Of a stretch of DNA of 49,112 nt, positions 9,185 to 17,694 are shown piece by piece (position 1 is the first letter of the stretch; the number at the start of each line of letters is the position of its first letter). The stretch is from an uncultured Flavobacteriaceae bacterium. Lineage in GTDB: Bacteria > Bacteroidota > Bacteroidia > Flavobacteriales > Flavobacteriaceae. The position numbers were made by a program, and so were the translations under genes. Under the pieces are notes generated by a model. The model was not told the DNA's origin, made no database searches, and was given only the letters and a program-made list of their open reading frames with translations. Where the stretch lies: assembly GCA_937959395.1 (NCBI GenBank), contig CALGLR010000018.1:1-49112 (forward strand), in the 5' to 3' direction.

Positions 9185-12100
9185 AATTCTTTATCATAAT
9201 ACATAGTAGCATCTTCTATTTGTTTCTGCATGGTTTCTTTTTCTCGCTTAACGCGCGTATCATCCCAATCTAAATAATTAATAAAATCTTCTAAAATAAT
9301 AGCCATATACTTAGAAACACTCGATATATTAAAGTACAATCGACCTGTTCTTCTAATAAAGAAATCGGCCAAACTATTGGTCATTTCATTATGGATACAA
9401 TACCATAATTCTGCTCTAATTAATCGTTCTTCTGAATCACCTTTAGCAAAGAAATCTATTTTTTCAATAATCTTATTTGCTTTTTTACCATAATTAGTAC
9501 ATAAATGCCATGCATAGTAAGTATCCTTAATACCGTGCTTTAACAACTTTTTTTCTAATTCCTTTTGATACAACACAACTTCTTTAGCTGAATGCATAGC
9601 AGGATTAACCAATGCTATTGTTTCGGTAGAAGACTTTTTAATTTGTGCTTTACGTTTATTACTCATTGTGTCTAAAACAGCATCAATTACACGATGTGCC
9701 ATTTTTCGATACCCTGTTAGTTTTCCTCCAGCTATAGAAATTAAACCACTATCTGAAATAAAAATTTCATCTTTTCTTGATAATTCTGAAGGGTCTTTCT
9801 CTTCTTCATGAATTAAAGGCCGTAATCCAGCCCAATTAGACTCTACATCGTCTATTGTTAAGTTAGCATCTGGGAAAGTATGATTAACAGCATTTAGCAG
9901 GTAATTTGCATCTTCTTTTGTGGCCACCACACGATCTAAGCTTCCTGAATAATTAGTGTCTGTAGTACCGACATAAGTACATCTCCCTCTTGGAATTGCA
10001 AAAATCATTCTACCATCTGCAACATCAAAATAAACCGATTGTGTTATTGGCAATTTTTTAAAAGGGAATACAATATGTACGCCTTTTGTAAGGTGGAGAT
10101 ATTTGTTTGTCATTGAAGCGTCCTTCTTCCTTAGCAAATCAACCCATGGACCAGCGGCAGAAACATAATTTCGAGCTTTAATATTCAGTTTTTTTCCTGA
10201 ATTATAATCGATGCAGTTTAAACTTTCTATTTTTGAATTAGCATCATAAACAAATGATTCCATTTCGCAATAATTCAAAATTGTAGCACCAAATTCTGTC
10301 GCCTTCTTAAGAATTTCGATAGTTAGTCTAGCATCATCAGTTCTATACTCTGCATAATAACCACTCCCTAATACAACATTAGGGTCTAAAAGAGGTTCCT
10401 TATTAAGCGTTTCATTTTTATCTAACATTCTACGCCTGTCATCACCACCTACATTAGCCAAAAGATCGTAAACCTTAAGCCCAATTGAGGTCATCATTTT
10501 TCCATAAGTTCCACCTTCTATTAAAGGCAATAACATTTTTTCAGGAACAACTAAATGCGGCGCTAATTTGTGAACAATAGCACGTTCTGAACCAGACTCT
10601 TTAACTAAACCTATTTCTAATTGCTTTAAATAACGAAGTCCTCCATGTATCAATTTCGTAGATTTATTACTGGTTCCAGAAGCAAAATCATTTTTTTCAA
10701 TTAAACACACGTTTAATCCTCTGGAAGATGCATCTAAAGCGATTCCTGCTCCTGTAACACCTCCCCCAATGATGATAAGGTCAAATTTTAATTTCTTTAA
10801 TTTCTTTAATTGTTTGTCTCGATCTAAAATAGAAAACTGTACTTTTTCTTGTTTCGATTTAATCTTATTATGACTCATTGTACGCTCTACCGCTTTCAGC
10901 CAACCTTTATATTTTTTCTTTCTTGTTTTCTGCTTCATTGTTGAGCTAAAAACAGTATCAATTTCTCTTATGGTTTCAATATCATTTTTAGTCCATATTC
11001 CAGCTTTTATACCTGCTAAAAGTGCCACACCAAAAGCCGTAACCTCAATCATTTTTGGACGATCTACATCTACATTAAGCAAATCGGATTGAAACTGCAT
11101 TAAATAATTATTCGCACTTGCTCCACCATCTACTTTTAAAGTAATCATTTGCTTTCCGCTATCTTCAATCATAGCATTAATAACGTCTTTGGTTTGATAG
11201 GCTAAAGCTTCAACAGTTGCTTTTATAATTTCATTCTTACCCGTATCTAAAGACATTCCATGAATACTTCCTTTTGCTTTTGCATCCCAATAAGGTGCTC
11301 CTAAACCGGCAAAAGCTGGAACGACATAAATATTTTTTAATGGCGGAATCGATTTACAAATCGCTTCTGTATCTGAAGCTTTTTCTATTAACTGCACTCG
11401 ATCTCGTAACCATTGTATGGATGCACCTCCAATAAATATACTTCCTTCTAAAGCATAATTAATAGGTTCGTTATCTATGCTACATGTTAAAGTGGTCAAT
11501 AATCCTTTTTTGGATACCACTTGATCTTCTCCGGTATTAAGTAACATAAAGCAGCCTGTTCCATAGGTATTCTTTGCAATTCCAACTTTGTGACCTCCTT
11601 GTCCAAATAAAGCAGCTTGTTGGTCTCCAGCAACACCATAAATAGGGATATCTACAGCATTATGTTTAATAGTTCCAAAATGAGAAGACGAATTTTGAAC
11701 TTTAGGCAATACCGATTTAGGAATATTTAAAACTTTTAGGAGTGTTTCATCCCACTGTAAGTTTTTAATATCGTATAGCATAGTACGCGATGCATTTGTA
11801 TGATCTGTAACATGCTTTTTACCGTTTGTAAACTTATAAATTAACCAAGTATCTATAGTTCCAAATAATAGTTTATTGTTTTCAGCTTTTTCTCTGGCAC
11901 CTTCAACATGGTCTAAAATCCATTTTAACTTCGTTCCAGAAAAATAAGAATCAATGACTAAGCCTGTATATTCTCTAACATAATCTAATAAACCTTGTTG
12001 TTTTAAATCATCACAAATAGCGGTTGTTCTCTTATCTAGCCAAACAATCGCATTATATATTGGCTCTCCAGTATCTTTATCCCAAACTACAGTCGTTTCC

Positions 12101-12348
12101 CTTTGATTAGTAATACCTATGGCTGCAATTTCTTCTGCTTTAATACCAGATTCTTGGAGTACTTCTTCAAAAGTATATAATTGATCGTTATAGATCTCTA
12201 ATGGATCATGCTCTACCCAACCAGACTCTGGGTAATGCTGTGTTAATTCTTTTTGCGATATGGCTTTTATTTGCCCTTTTTGATCAAATATTATAGTTCT
12301 TGTACTAGTAGTTCCTTGATCGAAAGCAATAACATATTTTTGATTCAT
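9181..12348 (-). CDS. glpKD: Fused glycerol kinase / glycerol-3-phosphate dehydrogenase
   Basis: A single 1055-residue frame encodes two whole enzymes. Residues 1-490 are GlpK (FGGY kinase): DQGTTST at 10-16, ITNQRETT, the YGVAGDQQAALFG region and KVDGGAS are all present. Residues about 521-1055 are GlpD, the FAD- and quinone-linked dehydrogenase: Rossmann motif GGGVTGAG from 528, FASGTSNKSTKLIHGGLRYL, and the C-terminal domain with NWAGLRPL and GGKLTGYRK. The pair turns glycerol into glycerol 3-phosphate and then dihydroxyacetone phosphate. A Lys-rich linker (about 495-521), partly encoded by 9-bp tandem repeats at 10787-10812, joins them. Met491 could be an internal start giving free GlpD. 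It follows the symporter gene by 46 bp. No glpF is nearby. The two genes are normally separate. Confidence 0.9.
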   Translation of the reverse strand: MNQKYVIAFDQGTTSTRTIIFDQKGQIKAISQKELTQHYPESGWVEHDPLEIYNDQLYTFEEVLQESGIKAEEIAAIGITNQRETTVVWDKDTGEPIYNAIVWLDKRTTAICDDLKQQGLLDYVREYTGLVIDSYFSGTKLKWILDHVEGAREKAENNKLLFGTIDTWLIYKFTNGKKHVTDHTNASRTMLYDIKNLQWDETLLKVLNIPKSVLPKVQNSSSHFGTIKHNAVDIPIYGVAGDQQAALFGQGGHKVGIAKNTYGTGCFMLLNTGEDQVVSKKGLLTTLTCSIDNEPINYALEGSIFIGGASIQWLRDRVQLIEKASDTEAICKSIPPLKNIYVVPAFAGLGAPYWDAKAKGSIHGMSLDTGKNEIIKATVEALAYQTKDVINAMIEDSGKQMITLKVDGGASANNYLMQFQSDLLNVDVDRPKMIEVTAFGVALLAGIKAGIWTKNDIETIREIDTVFSSTMKQKTRKKKYKGWLKAVERTMSHNKIKSKQEKVQFSILDRDKQLKKLKKLKFDLIIIGGGVTGAGIALDASSRGLNVCLIEKNDFASGTSNKSTKLIHGGLRYLKQLEIGLVKESGSERAIVHKLAPHLVVPEKMLLPLIEGGTYGKMMTSIGLKVYDLLANVGGDDRRRMLDKNETLNKEPLLDPNVVLGSGYYAEYRTDDARLTIEILKKATEFGATILNYCEMESFVYDANSKIESLNCIDYNSGKKLNIKARNYVSAAGPWVDLLRKKDASMTNKYLHLTKGVHIVFPFKKLPITQSVYFDVADGRMIFAIPRGRCTYVGTTDTNYSGSLDRVVATKEDANYLLNAVNHTFPDANLTIDDVESNWAGLRPLIHEEEKDPSELSRKDEIFISDSGLISIAGGKLTGYRKMAHRVIDAVLDTMSNKRKAQIKKSSTETIALVNPAMHSAKEVVLYQKELEKKLLKHGIKDTYYAWHLCTNYGKKANKIIEKIDFFAKGDSEERLIRAELWYCIHNEMTNSLADFFIRRTGRLYFNISSVSKYMAIILEDFINYLDWDDTRVKREKETMQKQIEDATMYYDKEF

Positions 12349-12394
12349 TGTTTTTTAATCTCTATCGTTTAATTGAGAAATGGTTTAAATCATT

Positions 12395-14122
12395 TCAAAA
12401 AATAAAATACGTACTCAACACCAATAGGGTTAATAATATTCCTAAAATCATTGCATGTTTCCATGGCGTAACATCTATTTCTTCAGTAATCTTTGCAATA
12501 TATATTTCCTTTTTAGGATATAATTTACCCATTAATAACATGATCGCAATATTAATAATAAATAATATTCCCATGATGTGTAAAAAGTGAGGGTACGCTT
12601 CTGCCTCTATAATGCTTATTTGTTTTAAATACCCAGAAACATCTGTTATATTAATCTTTTCAAAATAGGCTACGGTTTCTTCTTTAGTTAAACTGTTTAG
12701 AAAAGAAGAGCCTTTTAATCCTGCTTTGTCTAAAGCAGTAGAAACAAATTTAGGTTTCATAATAAATTGACTTATTAAATACATTAAAACCCCAAAAGTA
12801 AGTACAATTTTAGCACCTAGAGCTGGTACTCTTTTTGTAAGAATCCCTATTGTAACTACTGCTAATATAGGAACACTTAAACTCCCTAATGATTCTTGTA
12901 TATATGCAAACAAACCATCTGGAGCATTGGCGATAAATGGAGCTATTATCATTGATATTAGAGCCAAACCTAAACCGAAAATTTTCCCTGCTTTTACTGT
13001 TTCTCTCTCTGTTGCTTCTTTTTTAAAATAGTGTTTAAACAAATCGAAGCCAAATAAAGTTGCACTACTGTTTAGTAAACTATTAAAAGAACTCAAAACG
13101 GCTCCAAATAATACCGCTGCAAAAAAGCCCATAAAAGCACCAGGTAATACTTTTCTAACTAACGCTGGATAAGCTTGATCTGCGTTTTCTAACTGCCCAT
13201 CAAATAAATGCCACGCAATAATACCTGGCAGCACTACAATTATTGGAATTAAAAATTTTACTAATGCAGCTAAAAGCATTCCTTTTTGGCCTTCAGCTAG
13301 GCTTTTAGCACCAAAAACACGTTGAAGAATGGATTGGTTTGTTCCCCAATAGTACATTTGCGCAATCATCATTCCTGTAAAGATAGTTCCAAAAGGAATT
13401 GAAGCAGTTATGCCTCCTTTTGCATTAAATTTTTCCGGATTATTAGTCCATAAACTGGTTAAACCATCGGTAACACTTCCATCACCTATAGCCATTAAGC
13501 CAAAAACAGGGATGAGTAAACCGCCTACTAACAATCCTATAGCATTAATCAAATCTGATACTGCAACGGCTTTTAAACCTCCAAAAATGGCATAGATAAT
13601 ACCTATTACTCCAATTGTCCAAACACTTATCCAAATGACGGCTTCTTTAGAGATATCTAATAATGCAGGTAAATCAAACATGGTGCTAAAAGCTAAAGAT
13701 CCCGAATAAAGTATCGTAGGAAGTAATACTATACCGTAAGCTACTAAAAACAATGTTGATAAAATAGCTTTAGTTTGTTGATCAAATCGATCCTGTATAA
13801 ACTCTGGAATTGTTGTGATACCGGATCTCATGTATTTTGGCAACAAAAAAATAGCTGTAAAAACCATTGCTATTGCTGCTAATGTTTCCCATGCCATCAC
13901 CAGAACACCCTCTGTAAATGATTGCCCGTTAAGACCTACTATTTGTTCAGCAGAAAGATTTGTAAGTAGTAATGATCCTGCAATTGTAATTGCCCCTAAA
14001 CTTCTTCCTCCAAGATAATATCCATTTGCTGTGCTTTCATCTGTTTTTCGAGTCGTATACCAAGCAATAAAAGCGACTAAAAGTGTAAAGCCTACAAATG
14101 ACATAATGGATAATAGCCCCAT
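12395..14122 (-). CDS. Na+/sugar symporter, SSS (SGLT-like) family
   Basis: The 575-residue inner-membrane protein belongs to the solute:sodium symporter family and looks closest to the vSGLT branch, whose Vibrio member carries galactose. The signature TNLSAEQIVGLNGQSF (about 54-69), AWETLAAIAMV, YYWGTNQSILQRVFGAKSLA and LVKFLIPIIVVLPG match the vSGLT substrate and ion-site regions, including the Asn, Glu and Gln positions. Many hydrophobic helices are evident. It starts 2 bp after the alpha-galactosidase stop, so the two are translationally close. From context I infer that it takes up an alpha-galactoside (perhaps galactosyl-glycerol) or free galactose across the inner membrane. Confidence 0.9.
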   Translation of the reverse strand: MGLLSIMSFVGFTLLVAFIAWYTTRKTDESTANGYYLGGRSLGAITIAGSLLLTNLSAEQIVGLNGQSFTEGVLVMAWETLAAIAMVFTAIFLLPKYMRSGITTIPEFIQDRFDQQTKAILSTLFLVAYGIVLLPTILYSGSLAFSTMFDLPALLDISKEAVIWISVWTIGVIGIIYAIFGGLKAVAVSDLINAIGLLVGGLLIPVFGLMAIGDGSVTDGLTSLWTNNPEKFNAKGGITASIPFGTIFTGMMIAQMYYWGTNQSILQRVFGAKSLAEGQKGMLLAALVKFLIPIIVVLPGIIAWHLFDGQLENADQAYPALVRKVLPGAFMGFFAAVLFGAVLSSFNSLLNSSATLFGFDLFKHYFKKEATERETVKAGKIFGLGLALISMIIAPFIANAPDGLFAYIQESLGSLSVPILAVVTIGILTKRVPALGAKIVLTFGVLMYLISQFIMKPKFVSTALDKAGLKGSSFLNSLTKEETVAYFEKINITDVSGYLKQISIIEAEAYPHFLHIMGILFIINIAIMLLMGKLYPKKEIYIAKITEEIDVTPWKHAMILGILLTLLVLSTYFIF

Positions 14123-14124
14123 AA

Positions 14125-15909
14125 TTAATTGTTTTTAAGTTTTAGTTTAATCATGCCGCAAGCTGGTATTTCTATTTCCAAAATTCCCTGATATAATTTA
14201 AATTCTTGTTCAATTACTGGTTCTCCTTTACAATTAAATACTGTTCCATTATAATTCCAAATGTTTGATTCCATTTTAAGAATAATGGTATTGGACAATT
14301 TTGCATTAATAATATCGATATTATTAAACTTGCCAGTAATGGGAATAATATGATCATCGTAAACCCCTATAATTAATTCTTCCTTTTTAGAAACCTGTTT
14401 AATAGGGTAATTTGCTAAAGGCCTTGATGGAATAAAAAAACCTGTAGTAATTAACTCTTTATTATCATTCCAGTAATTCGTGTAGAATTTAATCATTTTT
14501 AAATGATCTTCTGGTATATTTTTTAACTTAACTGAAATTTGAGGCACCCCAAATAATGTATTTACCATTTGCAATGCTGCAACCTCAACACTTTCTTTAT
14601 TGTGCCAAGTAATCATATCGGAATGAACCGCTGTATCTCCTGCTAACAATCTTAAATCAGCAATTCTAACTCTATTCATTGTTGCATCTCCTGGGCAATC
14701 GAAAGCACGAAACATATTACCATATTTTCGCATTGCAGGACCAGTATATTTCTGTCTAAATTCAATAAATATTTCAGGATTTATTTTTCGAAGTGTTTTC
14801 ATCACATCGGTTAACAATTGATCTACAGCTCCATTTATAGAATGAAAATCCATTTCATCATTCTTTTCTCTTTTAGTTTCTGGATAGAGTTTAAAATCGT
14901 CAATAAAATCGAGTTTAAAACCATCTAAATCCCAATCGATTAAAGCTGATTTGTATAGATTTATTAGGTATGATCGAACTTCAGGATAACGCGGATCGAA
15001 AACAGGTGCCCAACGATGGTTTTCGGTTAGAAACTTCCCTTTAAATTGTTTGTACGCTTTCGATTTCTTTCCACAAAAAGGAACAGAATACCAAAACCCT
15101 ATTTTCATTCCTAGAGCATGTATATTAGCTACAAGTTCTTTGGGTTTTGTAAGCCGTTCTGGCTCCCAATCTCCTGTATAATCATATCCTCTATTATTAT
15201 CTTTAGTTTGCCAACCATCGTCTATAATAATTGCTTTATAGCCTGAATCGTAAGCTATTTTACATTCACTTAATAACTCTTCTTCATTAAGGTTTTGATG
15301 AAATTGGTACCAAGTAGAATATAATGGTGTTTTTGCTATTTCTGGAACATACGCTGGCTTTAGTGTTTTAAACGTTTCCCACCATTTAGAAACTTCGGTT
15401 AATGCTTGCGAAAAATGTTTTCTACCAGAATCAACTCTTAACTGCATATTAAAATGATTCATTTTTGAATGTCGCTCTGAGAATAAAGTAACATGACAAT
15501 AGAAACAATCGTCTTCTTCTCTTATTCTGGCATTCAACTCTAATTTATTAATTGCATTAGAACAAGCAAAAGTATGCCTGTTACAATCGTCATGACCAAA
15601 TAAATTGATTACAGGTGAATCAATAGAAATGCGAGACTCCATTTGTTCAATTTCCCAATCTGCTTGAATGCGTTTAGAAAAATCTGTAGTAGGTTTCCAT
15701 ACGCCTTTTATGTTATGCGCAGGAATTTTCCATTTTAAAGTGATTGGTTTTGGTATTTCTTCAGTTTTAGTTTTTACGTCTATGTTAAATACTCTCACAC
15801 CTTCACTATTAAAAATAGTACTGATTTCGATATTAAAATTATCTGAATTATCAGTTACTACCTGAATATCTTTTTCTGAAATTCGGTGCTGTTTGTTGCT
15901 TACTGTCAT
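14125..15909 (-). CDS. Alpha-galactosidase, GH36-like, cytoplasmic
   Basis: The 594-residue enzyme has an N-terminal beta domain (about 1-190), a TIM barrel (about 195-500) and a small C-terminal beta domain. IIIDDGWQT, WEPERLTKPKELVANIHALG and DGFKLDF are typical of GH36 melibiases. Asp334 in KLDF is the likely nucleophile; Asp404 or Asp408 in FDCPGDA is the likely acid/base. GH36 enzymes retain configuration and release alpha-D-galactose. No signal peptide is present (MTVSNKQHRISEKD), so hydrolysis should be intracellular, after import. That points to a small soluble substrate. It lies between susD (176 bp gap) and the symporter (2 bp gap). Related plant-type GH36 enzymes act on raffinose family sugars, so the substrate is not settled. 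Confidence 0.87.
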   Translation of the reverse strand: MTVSNKQHRISEKDIQVVTDNSDNFNIEISTIFNSEGVRVFNIDVKTKTEEIPKPITLKWKIPAHNIKGVWKPTTDFSKRIQADWEIEQMESRISIDSPVINLFGHDDCNRHTFACSNAINKLELNARIREEDDCFYCHVTLFSERHSKMNHFNMQLRVDSGRKHFSQALTEVSKWWETFKTLKPAYVPEIAKTPLYSTWYQFHQNLNEEELLSECKIAYDSGYKAIIIDDGWQTKDNNRGYDYTGDWEPERLTKPKELVANIHALGMKIGFWYSVPFCGKKSKAYKQFKGKFLTENHRWAPVFDPRYPEVRSYLINLYKSALIDWDLDGFKLDFIDDFKLYPETKREKNDEMDFHSINGAVDQLLTDVMKTLRKINPEIFIEFRQKYTGPAMRKYGNMFRAFDCPGDATMNRVRIADLRLLAGDTAVHSDMITWHNKESVEVAALQMVNTLFGVPQISVKLKNIPEDHLKMIKFYTNYWNDNKELITTGFFIPSRPLANYPIKQVSKKEELIIGVYDDHIIPITGKFNNIDIINAKLSNTIILKMESNIWNYNGTVFNCKGEPVIEQEFKLYQGILEIEIPACGMIKLKLKNN

Positions 15910-16005
15910 GGGTATGGTTAATAAAATAATTGGTTGTCGAAAATAATACTATTTCGTATAAAAAAATATTACTTATATCATGTTTACCAGCATTTAAAAT
16001 TAAGC

Positions 16006-16036
16006 AAAAGCCAAGTTATTAATGAACTTGACTTTT
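16006..16036 (-). terminator. Hairpin between susD and GH36, possible partial terminator
   Basis: Read on the minus strand, AAAAGTCAAGTT (from 16036) pairs with AACTTGGCTTTT (to 16006) with one G:T pair, a 7-base loop, and a loose T-rich tail. It sits in the only large gap (176 bp) of the susC-to-glpKD run. A leaky terminator here would give more SusCD than downstream enzyme, as is common in such operons; it could instead be an mRNA-end stabiliser. Confidence 0.5.
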
Positions 16037-16085
16037 ACTAAAAAATCTAAAAAAACTAATTCGACTGAGGCTTTATAATTGCGCA

Positions 16086-17678
16086 TTAAAAGCCAGGGTT
16101 TTGATTAAGGTTTGGATTGGCATCAATTTCAGAGTTTGGAATCCAAACGAGTTCATGTTTGCCTGCTTGGAAAGTTCCACCTGAAATAGATTTAGGATGG
16201 TACGTTTGCGACCCATTTGTAACATGTAATGAGGTTGCTCCCATATAATCATCGGCTAGGTTCCAACGTACTAAATCGAAAAAACGATGACCTTCTCCTG
16301 CTAATTCCATAGCTCTTTCATCAATTATAGCTTGGCGCATATCTGCTTGATTTAACGCTGTAGATATTGGAGATAATCCAGAACCTGGTCGTTCTCTTAC
16401 CATATTTACAAAAGCACCTGCTTGGCTCGTCATTCCATCCTCATTTAATGCTTCAGCTAGCATTAATAACACATCGGCATAGCGAATAATTCTCCAGTTA
16501 TTTCCTACGTTAGTTCCTAATAAGTCAACTTCAGCTCGTGTTCCTATATCCATTCCTGCATATTTTTTTGAAAAAATGGACTCCACTCCAAAATTATTAG
16601 CAGGATCGGTTACTATTGCTATATCTTCAGAAAAATCTGTATTGTAAGGTATTCCAGCATATCCAGTAGCTCCAGGATAATTGTAGACAAGAGTTTCGTT
16701 TCTTCTAAACGTATCACCATTGGCTTCAAATAAATTCTTGAGCCAAGGATTTACAACATGACCTTCATCGGGAGATTTAGCAGGTGGTGCATAATCAATA
16801 TGATAATTACCCATACTACCAGTGCCCGCAACATCTGATCCCCAAATAAAGCTCTCTTGTCCTAAAAACTGTAATTCAAAAACCGATTCTGCATTGTTTT
16901 CGTTTGTGGTAGTAAAATTATCTCCAAACTGAGCTGCTGGTAATAAACTATATTGACCAACAAGGTCATCTAATGTTGTATGTGCATTAGACCATTGCCC
17001 CATATACAAATAACTTTTCCCCTTGAGCGCTGTTGCAGCACCAGATGTTGGACGACCTAAATCATCACCTGTCCAACTTGCTGGCAACATATTTTCTGCC
17101 ATTTCTAAATCTGCAATTATTTGATTCCATATCGCAGAGGGATCTGCTTGTGGTACTTGTAGATTATCAAAATCTGGTAAATCTACAACTAATGGCACAT
17201 TTTTATATAAGTTTACTAAATACCAATAACTAAAAGCTCTTAAAAAATGAGCTTGTCCCACTAAACTATTTCTAACTGCTGCATCTGGAATTTTATCAGC
17301 GGTTACATTAATTATAATATTATTAGATCGTGCAATAGACTTGTAGAGTTCTTGCCAAGGCTCTGTAGCCCAGCGGTCTCCTGGCTCACCTAGAAATGTA
17401 GACATTGCAGTATTACTTCCTAAAGGAATAATATTAAATTCGTCTGATCGAAGCATGGCTCCTGTGTGTATAATTCGCCCCCAAAAAAATGTTCCTGTAA
17501 TGGGATGAAATGCACCATTAACTGCCGCTTTTACATCGTCGACATCACTACCAAAACCAACTGTTGATTTGGCATTTTTATTTGTTTGATTTAATAAATC
17601 TTCTGAACACGCTACAAAAAGAATTGCAATGAGCCCAAAGGAAATCCAAAATGATTTTTTGTTAGTATATTTTTTCAT
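16086..17678 (-). CDS. SusD/RagB family surface glycan-binding lipoprotein
   Basis: The 530-residue lipoprotein (signal ending LFVACSED, lipid on Cys24) is SusD-like. It shows the N-terminal TPR-type region with AHFLRAFSYWYLVNLYKNVPL (about 142-162), the RIIRYADVLLMLAEALNE helix and the C-terminal ERAMELAGEGHRFFDLVRW signature. SusD proteins cap the SusC channel on the cell surface and bind its ligand. The gene starts 16 bp after susC. The C-terminus (IDANPNLNQNPGF) is typical. The family also serves small oligosaccharides, so a polymer substrate is not implied. Confidence 0.95.
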   Translation of the reverse strand: MKKYTNKKSFWISFGLIAILFVACSEDLLNQTNKNAKSTVGFGSDVDDVKAAVNGAFHPITGTFFWGRIIHTGAMLRSDEFNIIPLGSNTAMSTFLGEPGDRWATEPWQELYKSIARSNNIIINVTADKIPDAAVRNSLVGQAHFLRAFSYWYLVNLYKNVPLVVDLPDFDNLQVPQADPSAIWNQIIADLEMAENMLPASWTGDDLGRPTSGAATALKGKSYLYMGQWSNAHTTLDDLVGQYSLLPAAQFGDNFTTTNENNAESVFELQFLGQESFIWGSDVAGTGSMGNYHIDYAPPAKSPDEGHVVNPWLKNLFEANGDTFRRNETLVYNYPGATGYAGIPYNTDFSEDIAIVTDPANNFGVESIFSKKYAGMDIGTRAEVDLLGTNVGNNWRIIRYADVLLMLAEALNEDGMTSQAGAFVNMVRERPGSGLSPISTALNQADMRQAIIDERAMELAGEGHRFFDLVRWNLADDYMGATSLHVTNGSQTYHPKSISGGTFQAGKHELVWIPNSEIDANPNLNQNPGF

Positions 17679-17694
17679 AATTCTATTTTTTTAA

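Noticed and set aside
9181-12348. glpK/glpD fusion as a simple sequencing error
   Set aside because: The join is in frame, with a linker of composition and repeats that differ from both enzymes, and both domains are whole. A missed stop codon is still possible, so a check is listed in the findings.
12348-12590. Plus-strand frame of 80 codons near the glpKD start
   Set aside because: It lies antisense to the symporter gene and its composition is that of a shadow frame.
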